Shown here piece after piece: positions 8,322-17,441 of a stretch of DNA of 64,000 nt. How positions within the stretch are numbered: the stretch's first letter is position 1; each line of letters starts with the position of its first letter. Source of the DNA: an uncultured bacterium (GTDB lineage Bacteria > Pseudomonadota > Alphaproteobacteria > Sphingomonadales > Sphingomonadaceae); contig CALOGB020000174.1 in assembly GCA_942636505.2 (NCBI GenBank), forward strand, positions 124,001 to 188,000, in the 5' to 3' direction. A program made the translations under genes and the position numbers. The notes under the pieces were generated by a model. The model made no database searches. It saw only the letters and a program-made list of their open reading frames with translations, and had not been told where the DNA came from.

Positions 8322-9230
8322 TCAACCGTGCGTACGCCCGAAATCCTGGACGTCATCGTCCTGCCCCTGCTCGACGATGCTCCGGCGGATCGCCCGGGTT
8401 CGCGTGAACAGGTCGAACAGCGCATCGCCGTCGCCCCAGCGGATCGCCCGCTGGAGATGGCTCAAATCCTCCGAGAAGCGTTGCAGCATCTCCAGCACCG
8501 CTTCGCGGTTGTTGAGGAAGATATCGCGCCACATCGTCGGGTCCGACGCCGCGATCCGCGTGAAGTCGCGAAACCCGCCAGCGGAGTATTTGATGACCTC
8601 CGACTGCGTCACTTCCTCCAGATCGCCCGCGGTGCCGACGATCGTGTAGGCGATCAGGTGCGGCAGATGGCTGGTGACAGCGAGGACGCGGTCGTGATGC
8701 TCGGGCGCCATCGTCTCGACCTGCGCGCCGAGCCTGCGCCAGAATTCGGAGACGCGCTCGACCGCGACCGGGTCGGCGCCTTCGGGCGGCGTGACGATGC
8801 ACCAGCGATGGCGGAACAGCGTCGCGAACCCAGCCTCCGGGCCGCTCCGCTCGGTACCTGCGACCGGGTGCGCGGGGATGACGGTCGCGTTCGGTAGCGC
8901 TTCGGTCAGCGCACGGACGATCTCGGCCTTGCAGCTGCCGACGTCGCTGACGACCGCATCCGCGGGAAGCTCGGCCGCGAACTCGGCGGCGACCTCGCCC
9001 ATGATCCCGACCGGCACGCACAGGATCACCAGGTCGGCGTCGATCACCGCCGCGCCGGCCGAATCCGCGACGTCGTCGCAGAATTGCAGCCGGTCCGCGG
9101 TCTCGCGCACGCTCGCATCGGCGTCATAGCCGGTGACGCGGACCGTCGGCATCGCCTCCTGCACCGCGCGCGCCACCGACGAGCCGATCAATCCCAGCCC
9201 GATGATCGTGACGCGCGCGAACGGCAGCAT
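8322..9230 (-). CDS. tyrA: prephenate/arogenate dehydrogenase
   Basis: A 302-residue dehydrogenase of tyrosine biosynthesis that oxidatively decarboxylates prephenate or arogenate using NAD(P). The dinucleotide-binding motif VTIIGLGLIGSS is at residues 8-18. The substrate-binding region contains HPVAGTERSGPEAG and the helical C-terminal domain holds APEHHDRVLAVTSHLPH. ATG 9230 overlaps the hisC stop as TGATG, so the gene is translated behind the aminotransferase that supplies or uses the same pathway intermediates. Prephenate versus arogenate preference cannot be decided from sequence. Confidence 0.93.
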   Translation of the reverse strand: MLPFARVTIIGLGLIGSSVARAVQEAMPTVRVTGYDADASVRETADRLQFCDDVADSAGAAVIDADLVILCVPVGIMGEVAAEFAAELPADAVVSDVGSCKAEIVRALTEALPNATVIPAHPVAGTERSGPEAGFATLFRHRWCIVTPPEGADPVAVERVSEFWRRLGAQVETMAPEHHDRVLAVTSHLPHLIAYTIVGTAGDLEEVTQSEVIKYSAGGFRDFTRIAASDPTMWRDIFLNNREAVLEMLQRFSEDLSHLQRAIRWGDGDALFDLFTRTRAIRRSIVEQGQDDDVQDFGRTHG

Positions 9231-10339
9231 CAGGCGTTTTCAACCAGATTACGCAGCGCCGCAGTGACGCCGCGCGTTTCCTCCTCGGTGCCGATCGTGA
9301 TGCGCAGCGCGTTGGGCAGGCCCTGGCCCGGCAGCCAGCGGACGATGTACCCAGCCTCCATCAGACCGTGATACGCCGCGTCCGCGGTCAGTTTGCCCTC
9401 GAACAGCACGAGTACGAAGTTCGCCTTCGACGGCACCGCACGCAGTCCGGCATTGCCCATCTGCTCGATCTGCTCGACGAACCAGCCGCGCCAGGTATCA
9501 TTGTGCGTGCGCGTCGCATCAACGAAGCCGGTGTCGGCGATCGCGGCGACTGCGGCGGCCTGCCCTGCGGTGGTCACGTTGAACGGTGCGCGGATGCGGT
9601 GCATCGCGTCGATGATCGGCGCGCAGGCATAGCCCCAGCCGATCCGCTCGGCGGCCAGCCCGTGAATCTTCGAGAAGGTCCGGGTCACGAGCACGTTCGC
9701 CTCGGTCATCGCGAGTGCCAAGCCCGCATCGTCCTCCTCGGGCGACAGATATTCGGCATAGGCCTGGTCGAGCACGAGCAGCACCGACTTCGGCAGCCCC
9801 GCATGCAGCCGCGCGATTTCCGCGCGCGGCGTGAACGTGCCGGTCGGATTGTTCGGATTGGCGACGAACACCACGCGGGTGCGCTCTGTCACAGCAGCGA
9901 GGATCGCATCGACGTCGGTAGCGTAATCACGATCGTCGACGATCACCGGCTCCGCCCCCACTCGGCGCGTGGCGATCTCGTAGACCGCGAAACCGTAGCG
10001 GACGTGGATGATCTCGTCGCCGGGGCCGGCATAGGCGCCCGCGACCAGATGCAGGATCTCGTCGGAGCCGGTGCCGTAGATCACGCGCGCCGGATCGAGG
10101 TCGTAATGCGCCGCCAGCGCCTCGCGCAGTTCGACCGCGCCCGCGTCGGGATAGCGTTCCAGCGTCCGGTCGGCGGCGTCGAACGCAGCCTTGGCGGCGG
10201 GGCTGGTGCCGAGTGGGTTCTCGTTCGACGACAGCTTGATCACCGTGCGGCCATCATCGGTCGTCGAGCGGCCGGGCGTGTACGGCGCGATCCCCAGGAT
10301 CCAGGGCTTCGGCGCAGGGGCGGGCGTGATGTTTGTCAT
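9230..10339 (-). CDS. hisC: histidinol-phosphate / aromatic amino acid aminotransferase
   Basis: A 369-residue fold-type I PLP aminotransferase. NPNNPTGT (161-168), DQAYAEY (191-197) and the PLP lysine K224 in TFSKIHGLAAERIGWG are all present. The start MTNITPAPAPKPWILGIAPY and the SSNENPLGTSP motif fit the HisC family. ATG 10339 is chosen over a much longer frame because the extension would read through a palindromic element. Coupling to tyrA suggests it also serves as the transaminase of the tyrosine/phenylalanine branch, as broad-specificity HisC enzymes do. Confidence 0.92.
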   Translation of the reverse strand: MTNITPAPAPKPWILGIAPYTPGRSTTDDGRTVIKLSSNENPLGTSPAAKAAFDAADRTLERYPDAGAVELREALAAHYDLDPARVIYGTGSDEILHLVAGAYAGPGDEIIHVRYGFAVYEIATRRVGAEPVIVDDRDYATDVDAILAAVTERTRVVFVANPNNPTGTFTPRAEIARLHAGLPKSVLLVLDQAYAEYLSPEEDDAGLALAMTEANVLVTRTFSKIHGLAAERIGWGYACAPIIDAMHRIRAPFNVTTAGQAAAVAAIADTGFVDATRTHNDTWRGWFVEQIEQMGNAGLRAVPSKANFVLVLFEGKLTADAAYHGLMEAGYIVRWLPGQGLPNALRITIGTEEETRGVTAALRNLVENA

Positions 10340-10407
10340 GGTCGCGGGACATAGCGGGCGCGGTGGCGCGGTGGCAAATCTTTGTGCGTGGCAAGGACGG
10401 AGTTCAC

Positions 10408-10534
10408 GATCCTCCCCCGCAAGGGGGAGGTGGCGCTGAAGGCGACGGAGGGGGAGGGTGACGCAACAGCTGTTTTCCTTACCTCCCCCTCCGTCTGGCA
10501 AGGGCCAGCCACCTCCCCCTTGCGGGGGAGGATC
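10408..10534. repeat. palindromic element, family D copy 1
   Basis: Perfect inverted arms of about 27 bp starting GATCCTCCCCCGCAAGGGGG and ending with the complement. Each arm is a hairpin (CCTCCCCC-GCAA-GGGGGAGG), and inner arms with GACGGAGGGGGAGG pair as well. It sits in the shared upstream region of the divergent hisC and metX genes, so it lies where their promoters should be. A second copy is at 20633-20759. Confidence 0.92.
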
Positions 10535-10567
10535 GAGGAAGCGGCGCTGGCATGACGGCGGCCGCTT

Positions 10568-11734
10568 ATGGTAGCGCGCGACATGCTCGATACGCCTGCC
10601 ATCGACCCCGGGACCGGCCACGACACCGACCAGCGCTTCGGCCTCGCGCGGCGCGTCACGTTGCCGGGGCCGCTGCGCCTAGACGGTGGCGTCCTGCTGT
10701 CGCCAGTCGATATCGCCTACGAGACCTATGGCACGCTCAACGCAGACGCCTCGAACGCCGTCCTGATCTGCCACGCGCTGACCGGCGACCAGCACGTCGC
10801 CTCGCATCACCCCCGCACCGGCAAGCCCGGCTGGTGGACGCGGATGGTTGGCGAGGGCAGGCCGATCGACCCTGCGCGGCACTTCGTCGTCTGCGCCAAC
10901 GTGCTCGGCAGCTGCATGGGCACCTCGGGGCCGGCGACAATCAACCCGGCGACCGGACGGCCGTGGGCGATGAGTTTCCCGGTCATCACGATCCGCGACA
11001 TGGTGCGTGCGCAGGCAATGCTGCTCGATCATCTCGGCGTCGGCGTGCTCCACGCGGTGGTCGGCGGATCGATGGGCGGAATGCAAGCGCTGAGCTGGCC
11101 CGCGACCTTCCCCGACCGCGTGAAGGCGTGCGTCGTGATCGCTTCGACGGCGCGTCACACCGCGCAGAACATCGCGTTCCACGAGGTCGGGCGGCAAGCC
11201 GTGATGGCCGATCCGAACTGGCGCGGCGGCGAGTATCATGACGACGCGGCGCCGACCGCGGGGCTCGCCGTCGCGCGGATGGCGGCACACATCACCTATC
11301 TATCGGAGGCAGGGCTGACCGAGAAGTTCGGTCGTCGCCTGCAAGCGCGCGACGCGAAGTCGTTCGGGTTCGACGCGGATTTCCAGGTCGAGAGCTATCT
11401 GCGCCACCAGGGGCTCGCGTTCACCGACCGGTTCGATGCGAACTCGTACCTCTACATCACGCGCGCGATGGATTATTTCGATCTGGCCGAAGAGCATGGC
11501 GGGCTGCTCGCCAACGCGTTCCGCGCGACCAAATCGCGGTTCTGCCTCGTCAGCTTCGACACCGACTGGCTCTACCCGACCGCTGAATCGCGCGCGATCG
11601 TCCAGGCACTGAACGCAGCTGGCGCGCCGGTCAGTTTCGTCGAACTGTCGAGCCCATACGGCCATGATGCGTTCCTGCTGGAGGCGCCGGATCTCAACCG
11701 GGTGGTCGACGGCTTCCTGAGGGCCGGCCGATGA
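10568..11734 (+). CDS. metX: homoserine O-acetyltransferase
   Basis: A 388-residue alpha/beta-hydrolase-fold acyltransferase that acetylates (or succinylates) L-homoserine in methionine synthesis. The nucleophile Ser168 is in VVGGSMGG, the catalytic Asp in [13 protein letters not shown], and the catalytic His in [20 protein letters not shown] and the [11 protein letters not shown] block are characteristic of MetX. ATG 10568 is used; MLDTPAIDP at codon 6 is an alternative. The stop overlaps the following GNAT gene as ATGA. With metW two genes downstream this is the usual metX-metW unit with a gene inserted. Confidence 0.95.
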   Translation: MVARDMLDTPAIDPGTGHDTDQRFGLARRVTLPGPLRLDGGVLLSPVDIAYETYGTLNADASNAVLICHALTGDQHVASHHPRTGKPGWWTRMVGEGRPIDPARHFVVCANVLGSCMGTSGPATINPATGRPWAMSFPVITIRDMVRAQAMLLDHLGVGVLHAVVGGSMGGMQALSWPATFPDRVKACVVIASTARHTAQNIAFHEVGRQAVMADPNWRGGEYHDDAAPTAGLAVARMAAHITYLSEAGLTEKFGRRLQARDAKSFGFDADFQVESYLRHQGLAFTDRFDANSYLYITRAMDYFDLAEEHGGLLANAFRATKSRFCLVSFDTDWLYPTAESRAIVQALNAAGAPVSFVELSSPYGHDAFLLEAPDLNRVVDGFLRAGR

Positions 11735-12165
11735 CGATCATCCTGTCTGACGACGCGAGCAAGTTGCAGGTCGACCGCATCCACGGCTGGCTTGCGAGCA
11801 GCTATTGGTCACCGGGGATCGAGCGCAGTCTGGTCGAGCGCGCGATCGCCGGGTCGCATTGTCTCGGCGCGTACGAGAACGAGCAGCAGGTCGGCTTTGC
11901 GCGAATGATTACGGATCACGCGACGTTCGCGTGGCTGGCGGACGTATGGGTTGACGAGTCGGTGCGCGGGCAGGGGCTCGGGCGGTGGATGGTGAGCTGG
12001 TTCCTGGAGCATCCTTCGTTTGCCGGGTTGCGCAGGTTCGGGCTCGTTACCGCCGACGCGCACGGTGTGTATGCGGACCTTGGTTTCCATCCGCTGGTTC
12101 GTGCCGATCGCTACATGGAGAGGCTCGCACCAGGCCTCGCCGAGCAATTGCGGAGTGCGCCATGA
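11731..12165 (+). CDS. GNAT family N-acetyltransferase
   Basis: A 144-residue single-domain GNAT protein. The acetyl-CoA binding loop is recognisable in [20 protein letters not shown] (about residues 70-90), followed by [20 protein letters not shown], where the Tyr of the last motif sits. It is inserted between metX and metW with ATGA overlaps at both ends, so it is fully part of the methionine operon. The acceptor is unknown; a role in modifying or detoxifying a methionine-pathway metabolite is only an inference from position. Confidence 0.88.
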   Translation: MTIILSDDASKLQVDRIHGWLASSYWSPGIERSLVERAIAGSHCLGAYENEQQVGFARMITDHATFAWLADVWVDESVRGQGLGRWMVSWFLEHPSFAGLRRFGLVTADAHGVYADLGFHPLVRADRYMERLAPGLAEQLRSAP

Positions 12166-12761
12166 CGCCCCCTGAGACATTGCGGACCGACCTTGCCGTC
12201 ATCGCCGAGAACGTCGCGCAGGGCAGTCGGGTGCTCGACATCGGCTGTGGCGACGGGGCGTTGATGGCTGCACTCCGCGATACGCGCGATGTCGACGCAC
12301 GCGGGTTGGAGATCGATGCGCACAACGTGGCGTCGGCGGTTGCCCGCGGACTGTCGGTGATCCAAGGCGATGCCGACATCGACCTTGCTGGCTATCCCGA
12401 CGGCAGCTTCGACTACGCGATCCTCAGCCAGACGTTGCAGACCGCGCGGGCGCCCGATCTCGTGCTCGATCATCTGCTGAGGATCGGCCGCCGCGCGTTC
12501 GTCAGCTTCCCGAACTTTGCGCACTGGCGCGTGCGGCTTTCGCTCCTCTGGGGCGGGCGGATGCCGGTGACGCGGCAATTGCCCGAGAGCTGGTACGACA
12601 CGCCGAACATCCACCACGTCACGATCGACGATTTCCGCTCCTTCGTGAAAGCGCGCGGGATCACCGTCGAGGACGCCTGGTTCCTGTCGGGCGAAAAGCG
12701 CACCGGCGCGGGCGGTGCCAACCTGCTCGCCGAGCATGCGGTGTTCCTGCTGCGTCGGTAA
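12162..12761 (+). CDS. metW: methionine biosynthesis protein MetW
   Basis: A 199-residue class I methyltransferase-like protein. The SAM-binding motif I is VLDIGCGDGALM (about residues 24-35). YAILSQTLQ, RRAFVSFPNFAHWRVRLSLL and WYDTPNIHHVTIDDF are strongly conserved MetW signatures. MetW cooperates with MetX in methionine synthesis in many Proteobacteria. ATG 12162 overlaps the preceding stop as ATGA; the frame extends further 5' but only inside the GNAT gene, so the overlap start is right. Confidence 0.94.
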   Translation: MTPPETLRTDLAVIAENVAQGSRVLDIGCGDGALMAALRDTRDVDARGLEIDAHNVASAVARGLSVIQGDADIDLAGYPDGSFDYAILSQTLQTARAPDLVLDHLLRIGRRAFVSFPNFAHWRVRLSLLWGGRMPVTRQLPESWYDTPNIHHVTIDDFRSFVKARGITVEDAWFLSGEKRTGAGGANLLAEHAVFLLRR

Positions 12762-12830
12762 TCGATTGCGGAAATTTGCGACGATTGGGCCATATCGGGA
12801 CAAGCGGTTGATCTAAATCACCGATCTGGC

Positions 12831-12855
12831 GGAACCGATCAGCGGGCGACTGGTT
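12831..12855 (+). promoter_or_regulatory. EcfG-like promoter (near consensus) before response regulator
   Basis: GGAAC at 12831-12835 and GGTT at 12852-12855 with a 16-nt spacer. The EcfG general stress sigma consensus in alphaproteobacteria is GGAAC-N16/17-CGTT, so one of nine core bases differs. The start codon lies at 12865, only about 10 nt beyond the -10 element, which would give a nearly leaderless mRNA. It is suggestive, not certain. Confidence 0.45.
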
Positions 12856-12864
12856 ACTTCGCCG

Positions 12865-13251
12865 ATGACCAAGACCGCCCTCATTGTCGAAGACGAAATC
12901 TTCGTCGCGCTCGACCTCGAGAGAATCCTCATGGATGCCGGCTACGGCGTCGCGGGGATCGCGGCGGATCGCGACAGTGCGATCGCGGCGGCTCCTGGGT
13001 GCAACTTCGCCTTCGTCGACATCAATCTACGCGACGGACCGACCGGGCCGGAGATCGCCAGGCGGATGGCGCAGGACTACGGCGTCAAGGTCGTGTTCGT
13101 GACCGCCAACCCCGCACAGATTGGCGATGCGGAGTGTCTAGGCTACATCCGCAAGCCGTTTAGCGATGCCGCGATCCTGGCGGCCGCGGCGCTAGCTTGC
13201 AATGACGATCCAATCGCACACGACGACGTCATTCGCGTAGTCAGCGGCTGA
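12865..13251 (+). CDS. single-domain response regulator
   Basis: A 128-residue receiver domain with no output domain. The acidic pocket is E9-D10-E11 in LIVEDEIFVALD, the phospho-acceptor is D52 in FAFVDINLRDG, the switch Thr is T80 in VVFVTAN, and the invariant Lys is K97 in YIRKPF. Such stand-alone receivers relay or drain phosphate in HWE/PhyR stress networks. The 3' end overlaps the convergent HWE histidine kinase by 11 nt, which suggests they are partners. A candidate EcfG-type promoter lies immediately upstream. The FATGUY motif of the SdrG class is not intact here (FVTANP instead). Confidence 0.9.
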   Translation: MTKTALIVEDEIFVALDLERILMDAGYGVAGIAADRDSAIAAAPGCNFAFVDINLRDGPTGPEIARRMAQDYGVKVVFVTANPAQIGDAECLGYIRKPFSDAAILAAAALACNDDPIAHDDVIRVVSG

Positions 13252-14773
13252 ACGCAGCTTTCGGGATCGTCAGGTCGACGATCAGTCCCTCGTCATTCCA
13301 AGTCCGGTTTACGCTACCGCCTAGCTGACGCACGGCACTCATTTCTATCAACTGCGTGCCGAAACCCGCCGGAGTCGTGGGCTTGGCGACGGACGGGCCA
13401 CCCTGTTCGCACCAGTTCAAGCTCACCGTGTCGTCGTTCGCCGTGACGGCGATCCGAACCGTGCCGAGTTCGGTCGCAAGCGCGCCGTACTTCGTCGCGT
13501 TGGTGGCAAGCTCGTGAAACAGCAGGGCGAGCGGCGTGGCCGAGCGATCGTCGATCGTCACGTCGTCACCGGTGACGCTGATACGTGCGCCGTCGATTCG
13601 CTGATACGGCTCAAACAATTCCTGCAAAAGGCCGTGCAGACTGTTCTGCGCGGCGGCCGGACGCGAGTTCGCGCTGTGCGGGCGGACGAAGTCGTGCGCG
13701 CGGCCAAGCGCGTTGATCCGGTGGCGCAGGTCGGTCGCGATGCCCGCGAACTCGGGTTTTCCCCGCGCGGAAAATGCGATCAGCCCGGCGATCACCGCGA
13801 AGATGTTCTTGATCCGGTGACTCAGCTCCTGACTGATGATCTCGCGCTCTTCATAGGCAAGCTTCTGTTCGTGGATGTCGGTGCACGTCCCGAACCAGCG
13901 CTGGATCGCGCCGTTTTCGTCGTGCACCGGCAGCGCACGGCCGAGCACCCAGCGATACGTACCGTCGAAATGCCGCAGCCGGTATTCTATGTTGTACGGC
14001 TCGCCGGTGTCGAGCGACTGGCGCCAGATCGCCCAGGCGCGATCCTGATCCTCGGGGTGGAACACGTCGTTCCAGCCTTCGCCATCGGTCGTTCCCGCGG
14101 GAGCACCGGTGAACTCGTACCAGCGTGCGTTATAGTAATCGTGGAAGCCGTCGGGCAGCGTCGACCACACCATCTGTGGCATGGTGTCGGCGAGCGCGCG
14201 GAACTTCAGGTCGCTCGCTTCCAGCGTACGCCGCGCCTCGGCCTCGGCCATCGCCTGCTCGCGCGCGGTGCGGCGGTCGTCGAGCCGGCCCATCGCCGCC
14301 TTGGCCAGCAGCGTGAGGCCGTCGCGCTGGAACCGGGTGAGGCCTTCGCGAGGCTCGTTCGCGAGCACGCAGAGCGCCCCCAGCGGCACACCCTCGCTGG
14401 AGACGAGCGGCGCGCCGGCGTAGAAGCGCACATACGGCTCGCCCGTCACCAGCGGATTGTCGACGAAACGCGGGTCGGCCTGCGCGTCGGGGACTTCCAT
14501 CACCTCGTGATGGTGCATCGCGTGCGCGCAGAACGACATGCTGCGCGGAGTCTGCTCCAGGTCGAACCCGGTCCGCGCCAGGAAACGCTGATATTCCTCC
14601 TCGACCAGGCTCAGCAACGCGACCGGGGCACCGCACAGCTCGGCTGCGAACGCCACGATGTCGTCGAGCTGGCCTTTCGCGCGCGCGCCGGCAACGTCGT
14701 AGGCCGAGATCACGCGGGAGCGCTCGGCCTCGTCGAACGTGGCGGTCTTGGGAACGGAATACAGCGTCGTCAC
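13241..14773 (-). CDS. HWE-family sensor histidine kinase (GAF-PAS-HWE)
   Basis: A 510-residue soluble kinase without membrane segments. A GAF domain (about 25-165) contains the conserved FCAHAMHHHEVMEVPDAQAD. A PAS domain (about 190-305) includes WNDVFHPEDQDRAWAIW and the PAC region RWVLGRALPVHDENG. In the kinase core the phospho-acceptor is H319 in LSHRIKNIFAVIAG. The HWE-type ATPase has HELATNATKYGAL (420-432), WCEQGGP (454-460) and GFGTQLIEMS (470-479). GTG 14773 lies 5 nt after the ssb stop, so the kinase is probably co-transcribed with ssb. It likely phosphorylates the adjacent single-domain regulator and/or PhyR-like proteins elsewhere. Confidence 0.92.
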   Translation of the reverse strand: MTTLYSVPKTATFDEAERSRVISAYDVAGARAKGQLDDIVAFAAELCGAPVALLSLVEEEYQRFLARTGFDLEQTPRSMSFCAHAMHHHEVMEVPDAQADPRFVDNPLVTGEPYVRFYAGAPLVSSEGVPLGALCVLANEPREGLTRFQRDGLTLLAKAAMGRLDDRRTAREQAMAEAEARRTLEASDLKFRALADTMPQMVWSTLPDGFHDYYNARWYEFTGAPAGTTDGEGWNDVFHPEDQDRAWAIWRQSLDTGEPYNIEYRLRHFDGTYRWVLGRALPVHDENGAIQRWFGTCTDIHEQKLAYEEREIISQELSHRIKNIFAVIAGLIAFSARGKPEFAGIATDLRHRINALGRAHDFVRPHSANSRPAAAQNSLHGLLQELFEPYQRIDGARISVTGDDVTIDDRSATPLALLFHELATNATKYGALATELGTVRIAVTANDDTVSLNWCEQGGPSVAKPTTPAGFGTQLIEMSAVRQLGGSVNRTWNDEGLIVDLTIPKAAFSR

Positions 14774-14778
14774 GGCAA

Positions 14779-15387
14779 TCAGAACGGCACGTCGTCGTCG
14801 AGATCGTCCGAGAAGCCGCCGGTCTGGCCGAAGCTGCCACCGCGTGCGCCGCCACCGCTACCGCCACCCGAGGGTGCGCTGCCGCCGCGACCGCCACCGC
14901 CGCCGCCGTAACCGCCGCCGCCCGACGAACCACCGCCGAAGTCGTTGCCGCCGCCACCGCCGCCACCGCCGGCCCAGTCGTCGCCACCGCCACGGCTACC
15001 ACCGCCGCCGCCTGCACCACCGCCTGCGCCGCCGTTCGGACCGTCGAGCATCGTCAGCACGCTGTTGAAGCCCTGCAGCACGATCTCGGTCGAATATTTG
15101 TCCTGGCCCTGCGCGTCCTGCCACTTCCGGGTCTGGAGAGCGCCTTCGATATAGACCTTCGAGCCCTTGCGGAGATACTTCTCCGCGACGTTCGCGAGAC
15201 CTTCGTTGAAGATCGCGACCGAATGCCATTCGGTCTTTTCCTTGCGCTCGCCCGACATCTTGTCCTTCCAGGACTCGGATGTCGCGATGCGCAGGTTGAC
15301 GACCTTGCCGCCGTTCTGGAACGCCTTGCTCTCCGGGTCGCGACCCAGATTGCCGACGATGATGACCTTGTTGACGCTGCCTGCCAC
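14779..15387 (-). CDS. ssb: single-stranded DNA-binding protein
   Basis: A 202-residue SSB. The OB fold covers about residues 1-115 ([52 protein letters not shown]). A glycine-rich disordered linker with many GGGG runs spans about 117-190. The acidic partner-binding tip DDLDDDVPF ends the protein. It coats single-stranded DNA and recruits replication and repair proteins through the tip. The start is GTG 15387 with GGAG about 10 nt upstream. The HWE kinase gene follows after 5 nt on the same strand. Confidence 0.97.
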   Translation of the reverse strand: MAGSVNKVIIVGNLGRDPESKAFQNGGKVVNLRIATSESWKDKMSGERKEKTEWHSVAIFNEGLANVAEKYLRKGSKVYIEGALQTRKWQDAQGQDKYSTEIVLQGFNSVLTMLDGPNGGAGGGAGGGGGSRGGGDDWAGGGGGGGGNDFGGGSSGGGGYGGGGGGRGGSAPSGGGSGGGARGGSFGQTGGFSDDLDDDVPF

Positions 15388-15450
15388 GAACCCAGGACTC
15401 CACTAGTAAGGTTTGATTGCTCAGACGAGCATGAACGAATATACGGTAGC

Positions 15451-15524
15451 GGCGTAGGACCTGGGTGCAGATTACCCGGTGGAAGGGATGATCGCTTCTG
15501 GGGAGAAGGACCAGGACCTACGCC
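15451..15524. other. long imperfect inverted repeat between feoB and ssb
   Basis: Arms GGCGTAGGACCTGG (15451-15464) and CCAGGACCTACGCC (15511-15524) pair over 14 bp with one mismatch around a 46-nt loop. It lies in the 170-nt gap downstream of feoB and upstream of ssb, both on the minus strand. It could end feoB transcripts, although there is no T tract. It is not one of the recurrent palindromic families in this window. Confidence 0.6.
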
Positions 15525-15557
15525 TTGAACGGATTTGGAGTCCGCTCAGTGCATCAC

Positions 15558-17432
15558 CTACAAACCAGCGGCTACCGCCAGCCAGTATGTGATACCCGCC
15601 ATGATGTACGCGGCGGCGAACAAATAGCCAACCATGAAGGCGGGCCATTTCCACCCATTGGTCTCGCGACGCGTGACGGCGATGGTCGAAATGCACTGCG
15701 GCGCGAACACGAACCACATCAGGAAGGCGAGTGCGGTCGGCAGGCTCCAGCGGCCGCGGAGGTTCTCGACCATCGCCTTGCCGCCCTGGTTGCTGTCGGG
15801 ATCGTCGATGGCATAGACGGTGCCGATCGCCGCGACCGCGACTTCGCGCGCGGCCATCGCCGGGATGAGCGCGAGGACGATGTCGCGGTTGAAGCCGATC
15901 GGCGCGAAGATCGGCGCGATGCCGTTCGCAATGCGCCCGGCGACCGAATAATCGACCGCCGAGATCTTTGGCGCGCCGGCGGGCTGCTCGGGCGGCTTGG
16001 GGAAGCTCAGCAACACCCACAGGATGATGGTCGAGGTCAGAATGATCCCGCCGGCGCGCTTCAGGAAGATCTGCGCGCGGCTCCACAGGCCGATGCCGAC
16101 GTCGCGCCACTGCGGCCACTGGTATTTCGGCATCTCCATCATGAAGCCCGACGACACGCCCTTGGTGACGGTCCGGCGCAGCACCAGCGCCGCGACGAAC
16201 GCGCCGACGATGCCCATCACGTACAGCCCGAGCATCACCAGCCCCTGCAACCCGACGAACGGCAGCACCTGCGTATTGGGAATGAACGCACCGATGATCA
16301 GCGTGTAGACCGGCAGGCGCGCCGAACACGTCATCAGCGGCGCGATCAGGATGGTCGTCAGCCGGTCCTTCTCGTCGTCGATCGTCCGCGTCGCCATGAT
16401 GCCCGGAATCGCGCAGGCGAAGCTCGACAGCAAAGGGATGAACGCGCGGCCCGACAGGCCGACGCTCGCCATCACGCGGTCCATCAGGAACGCCGCGCGG
16501 ACCATGTAGCCGCTCGCCTCGAGCACGAGGATGAAGAGGAACAGGATCAGGATCTGCGGCAGGAACACGATCACCGCGCCGACGCCGGCGATCACGCCGT
16601 CGACCAGCAGCGAACGGAGCAGCGAATCGGGGAGTTCGGCGGTCAGGAACCCCTGCAACGCGGTGAAGCCCGCATCGATCGCGTCCATGAACGGCTGCGC
16701 CCAGCTGAATACCGCCTGGAACATCAGGAACATGATCGCGAGCAGCAGGATCGGCCCGGCGACCGGGTGCAGCGCGACCGCGTCGAGCATGTGCGTCCAG
16801 CGACGGACCTGCGTCTCGGAGACGGTCGCCGACGTTGCGATCTGGCGCGCGCGACGCTGGAGCGTGACGATGTCGTCCTGCACGCTGCCGTCGGATTTGC
16901 GCAGGCGCATGGGGCCGTTGACGACGATGCCGGACAGCGCCGCTTTCAACTCGTCGAGGCCACGCTTGCGCACCGCGACGGTCGGGATCACCGGCACGCC
17001 GAGTTCGCGTTCGAGCACCTTGGGATCGAGCTTCAGCCCGTCGCGCTCGGCGAGATCGACCATGTTGAGCGCGACGACGACCGGCAGGCCGAGCGCGATC
17101 AGCTGGAGCGTGAAGCGCAGGTGATTGTCGAGATTGGCGGCATCGACGACGACGACCAGCGCATCGGGCAGGCGCTCGCCGTCCTGCGTGCCGGTGACGA
17201 CGTCGCGCGTGACTCGCTCGTCGGGGGAAGAGGGTTCGAGGCTGTACGCGCCGGGCAGGTCGACCAGCTCGACCGGTCGCCCGTCGTCGAGCATCAGCCG
17301 CCCGACTTTCCGCTCGACCGTAACGCCGGGATAATTGCCGACCTTCTGGCGCGCACCCGTCAGCGCATTGAACAGCGCACTCTTGCCGGCATTGGGATTG
17401 CCGACCAGCGCAACCAGCGGTGCTGCATTCAT
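15558..17432 (-). CDS. feoB: ferrous iron transport protein B
   Basis: A 624-residue Fe(II) transporter. The N-terminal G domain has G1 GNPNAGKS (11-18), G2 Thr in NYPGVTVE, G3 DLPG (58-61) and G4 NMVD. A helical GDI-like linker follows, then a permease with gate repeats and about ten membrane helices (for example SFACAIPGIMATRT and TCSARLPVYTLI, which carry the conserved gate cysteines). The protein is shorter than the roughly 770-residue enterobacterial form but all core parts are present. It is co-transcribed with feoA, which ends 9 nt upstream of the feoB start. Confidence 0.96.
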   Translation of the reverse strand: MNAAPLVALVGNPNAGKSALFNALTGARQKVGNYPGVTVERKVGRLMLDDGRPVELVDLPGAYSLEPSSPDERVTRDVVTGTQDGERLPDALVVVVDAANLDNHLRFTLQLIALGLPVVVALNMVDLAERDGLKLDPKVLERELGVPVIPTVAVRKRGLDELKAALSGIVVNGPMRLRKSDGSVQDDIVTLQRRARQIATSATVSETQVRRWTHMLDAVALHPVAGPILLLAIMFLMFQAVFSWAQPFMDAIDAGFTALQGFLTAELPDSLLRSLLVDGVIAGVGAVIVFLPQILILFLFILVLEASGYMVRAAFLMDRVMASVGLSGRAFIPLLSSFACAIPGIMATRTIDDEKDRLTTILIAPLMTCSARLPVYTLIIGAFIPNTQVLPFVGLQGLVMLGLYVMGIVGAFVAALVLRRTVTKGVSSGFMMEMPKYQWPQWRDVGIGLWSRAQIFLKRAGGIILTSTIILWVLLSFPKPPEQPAGAPKISAVDYSVAGRIANGIAPIFAPIGFNRDIVLALIPAMAAREVAVAAIGTVYAIDDPDSNQGGKAMVENLRGRWSLPTALAFLMWFVFAPQCISTIAVTRRETNGWKWPAFMVGYLFAAAYIMAGITYWLAVAAGL

Positions 17433-17441
17433 TTTATGGGA

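Noticed and set aside
15387..15450. Possible LexA box upstream of ssb (GTTC followed 7 nt later by TCTG on the minus strand)
   Set aside because: Only one half-site matches the alphaproteobacterial GTTC-N7-GTTC consensus.
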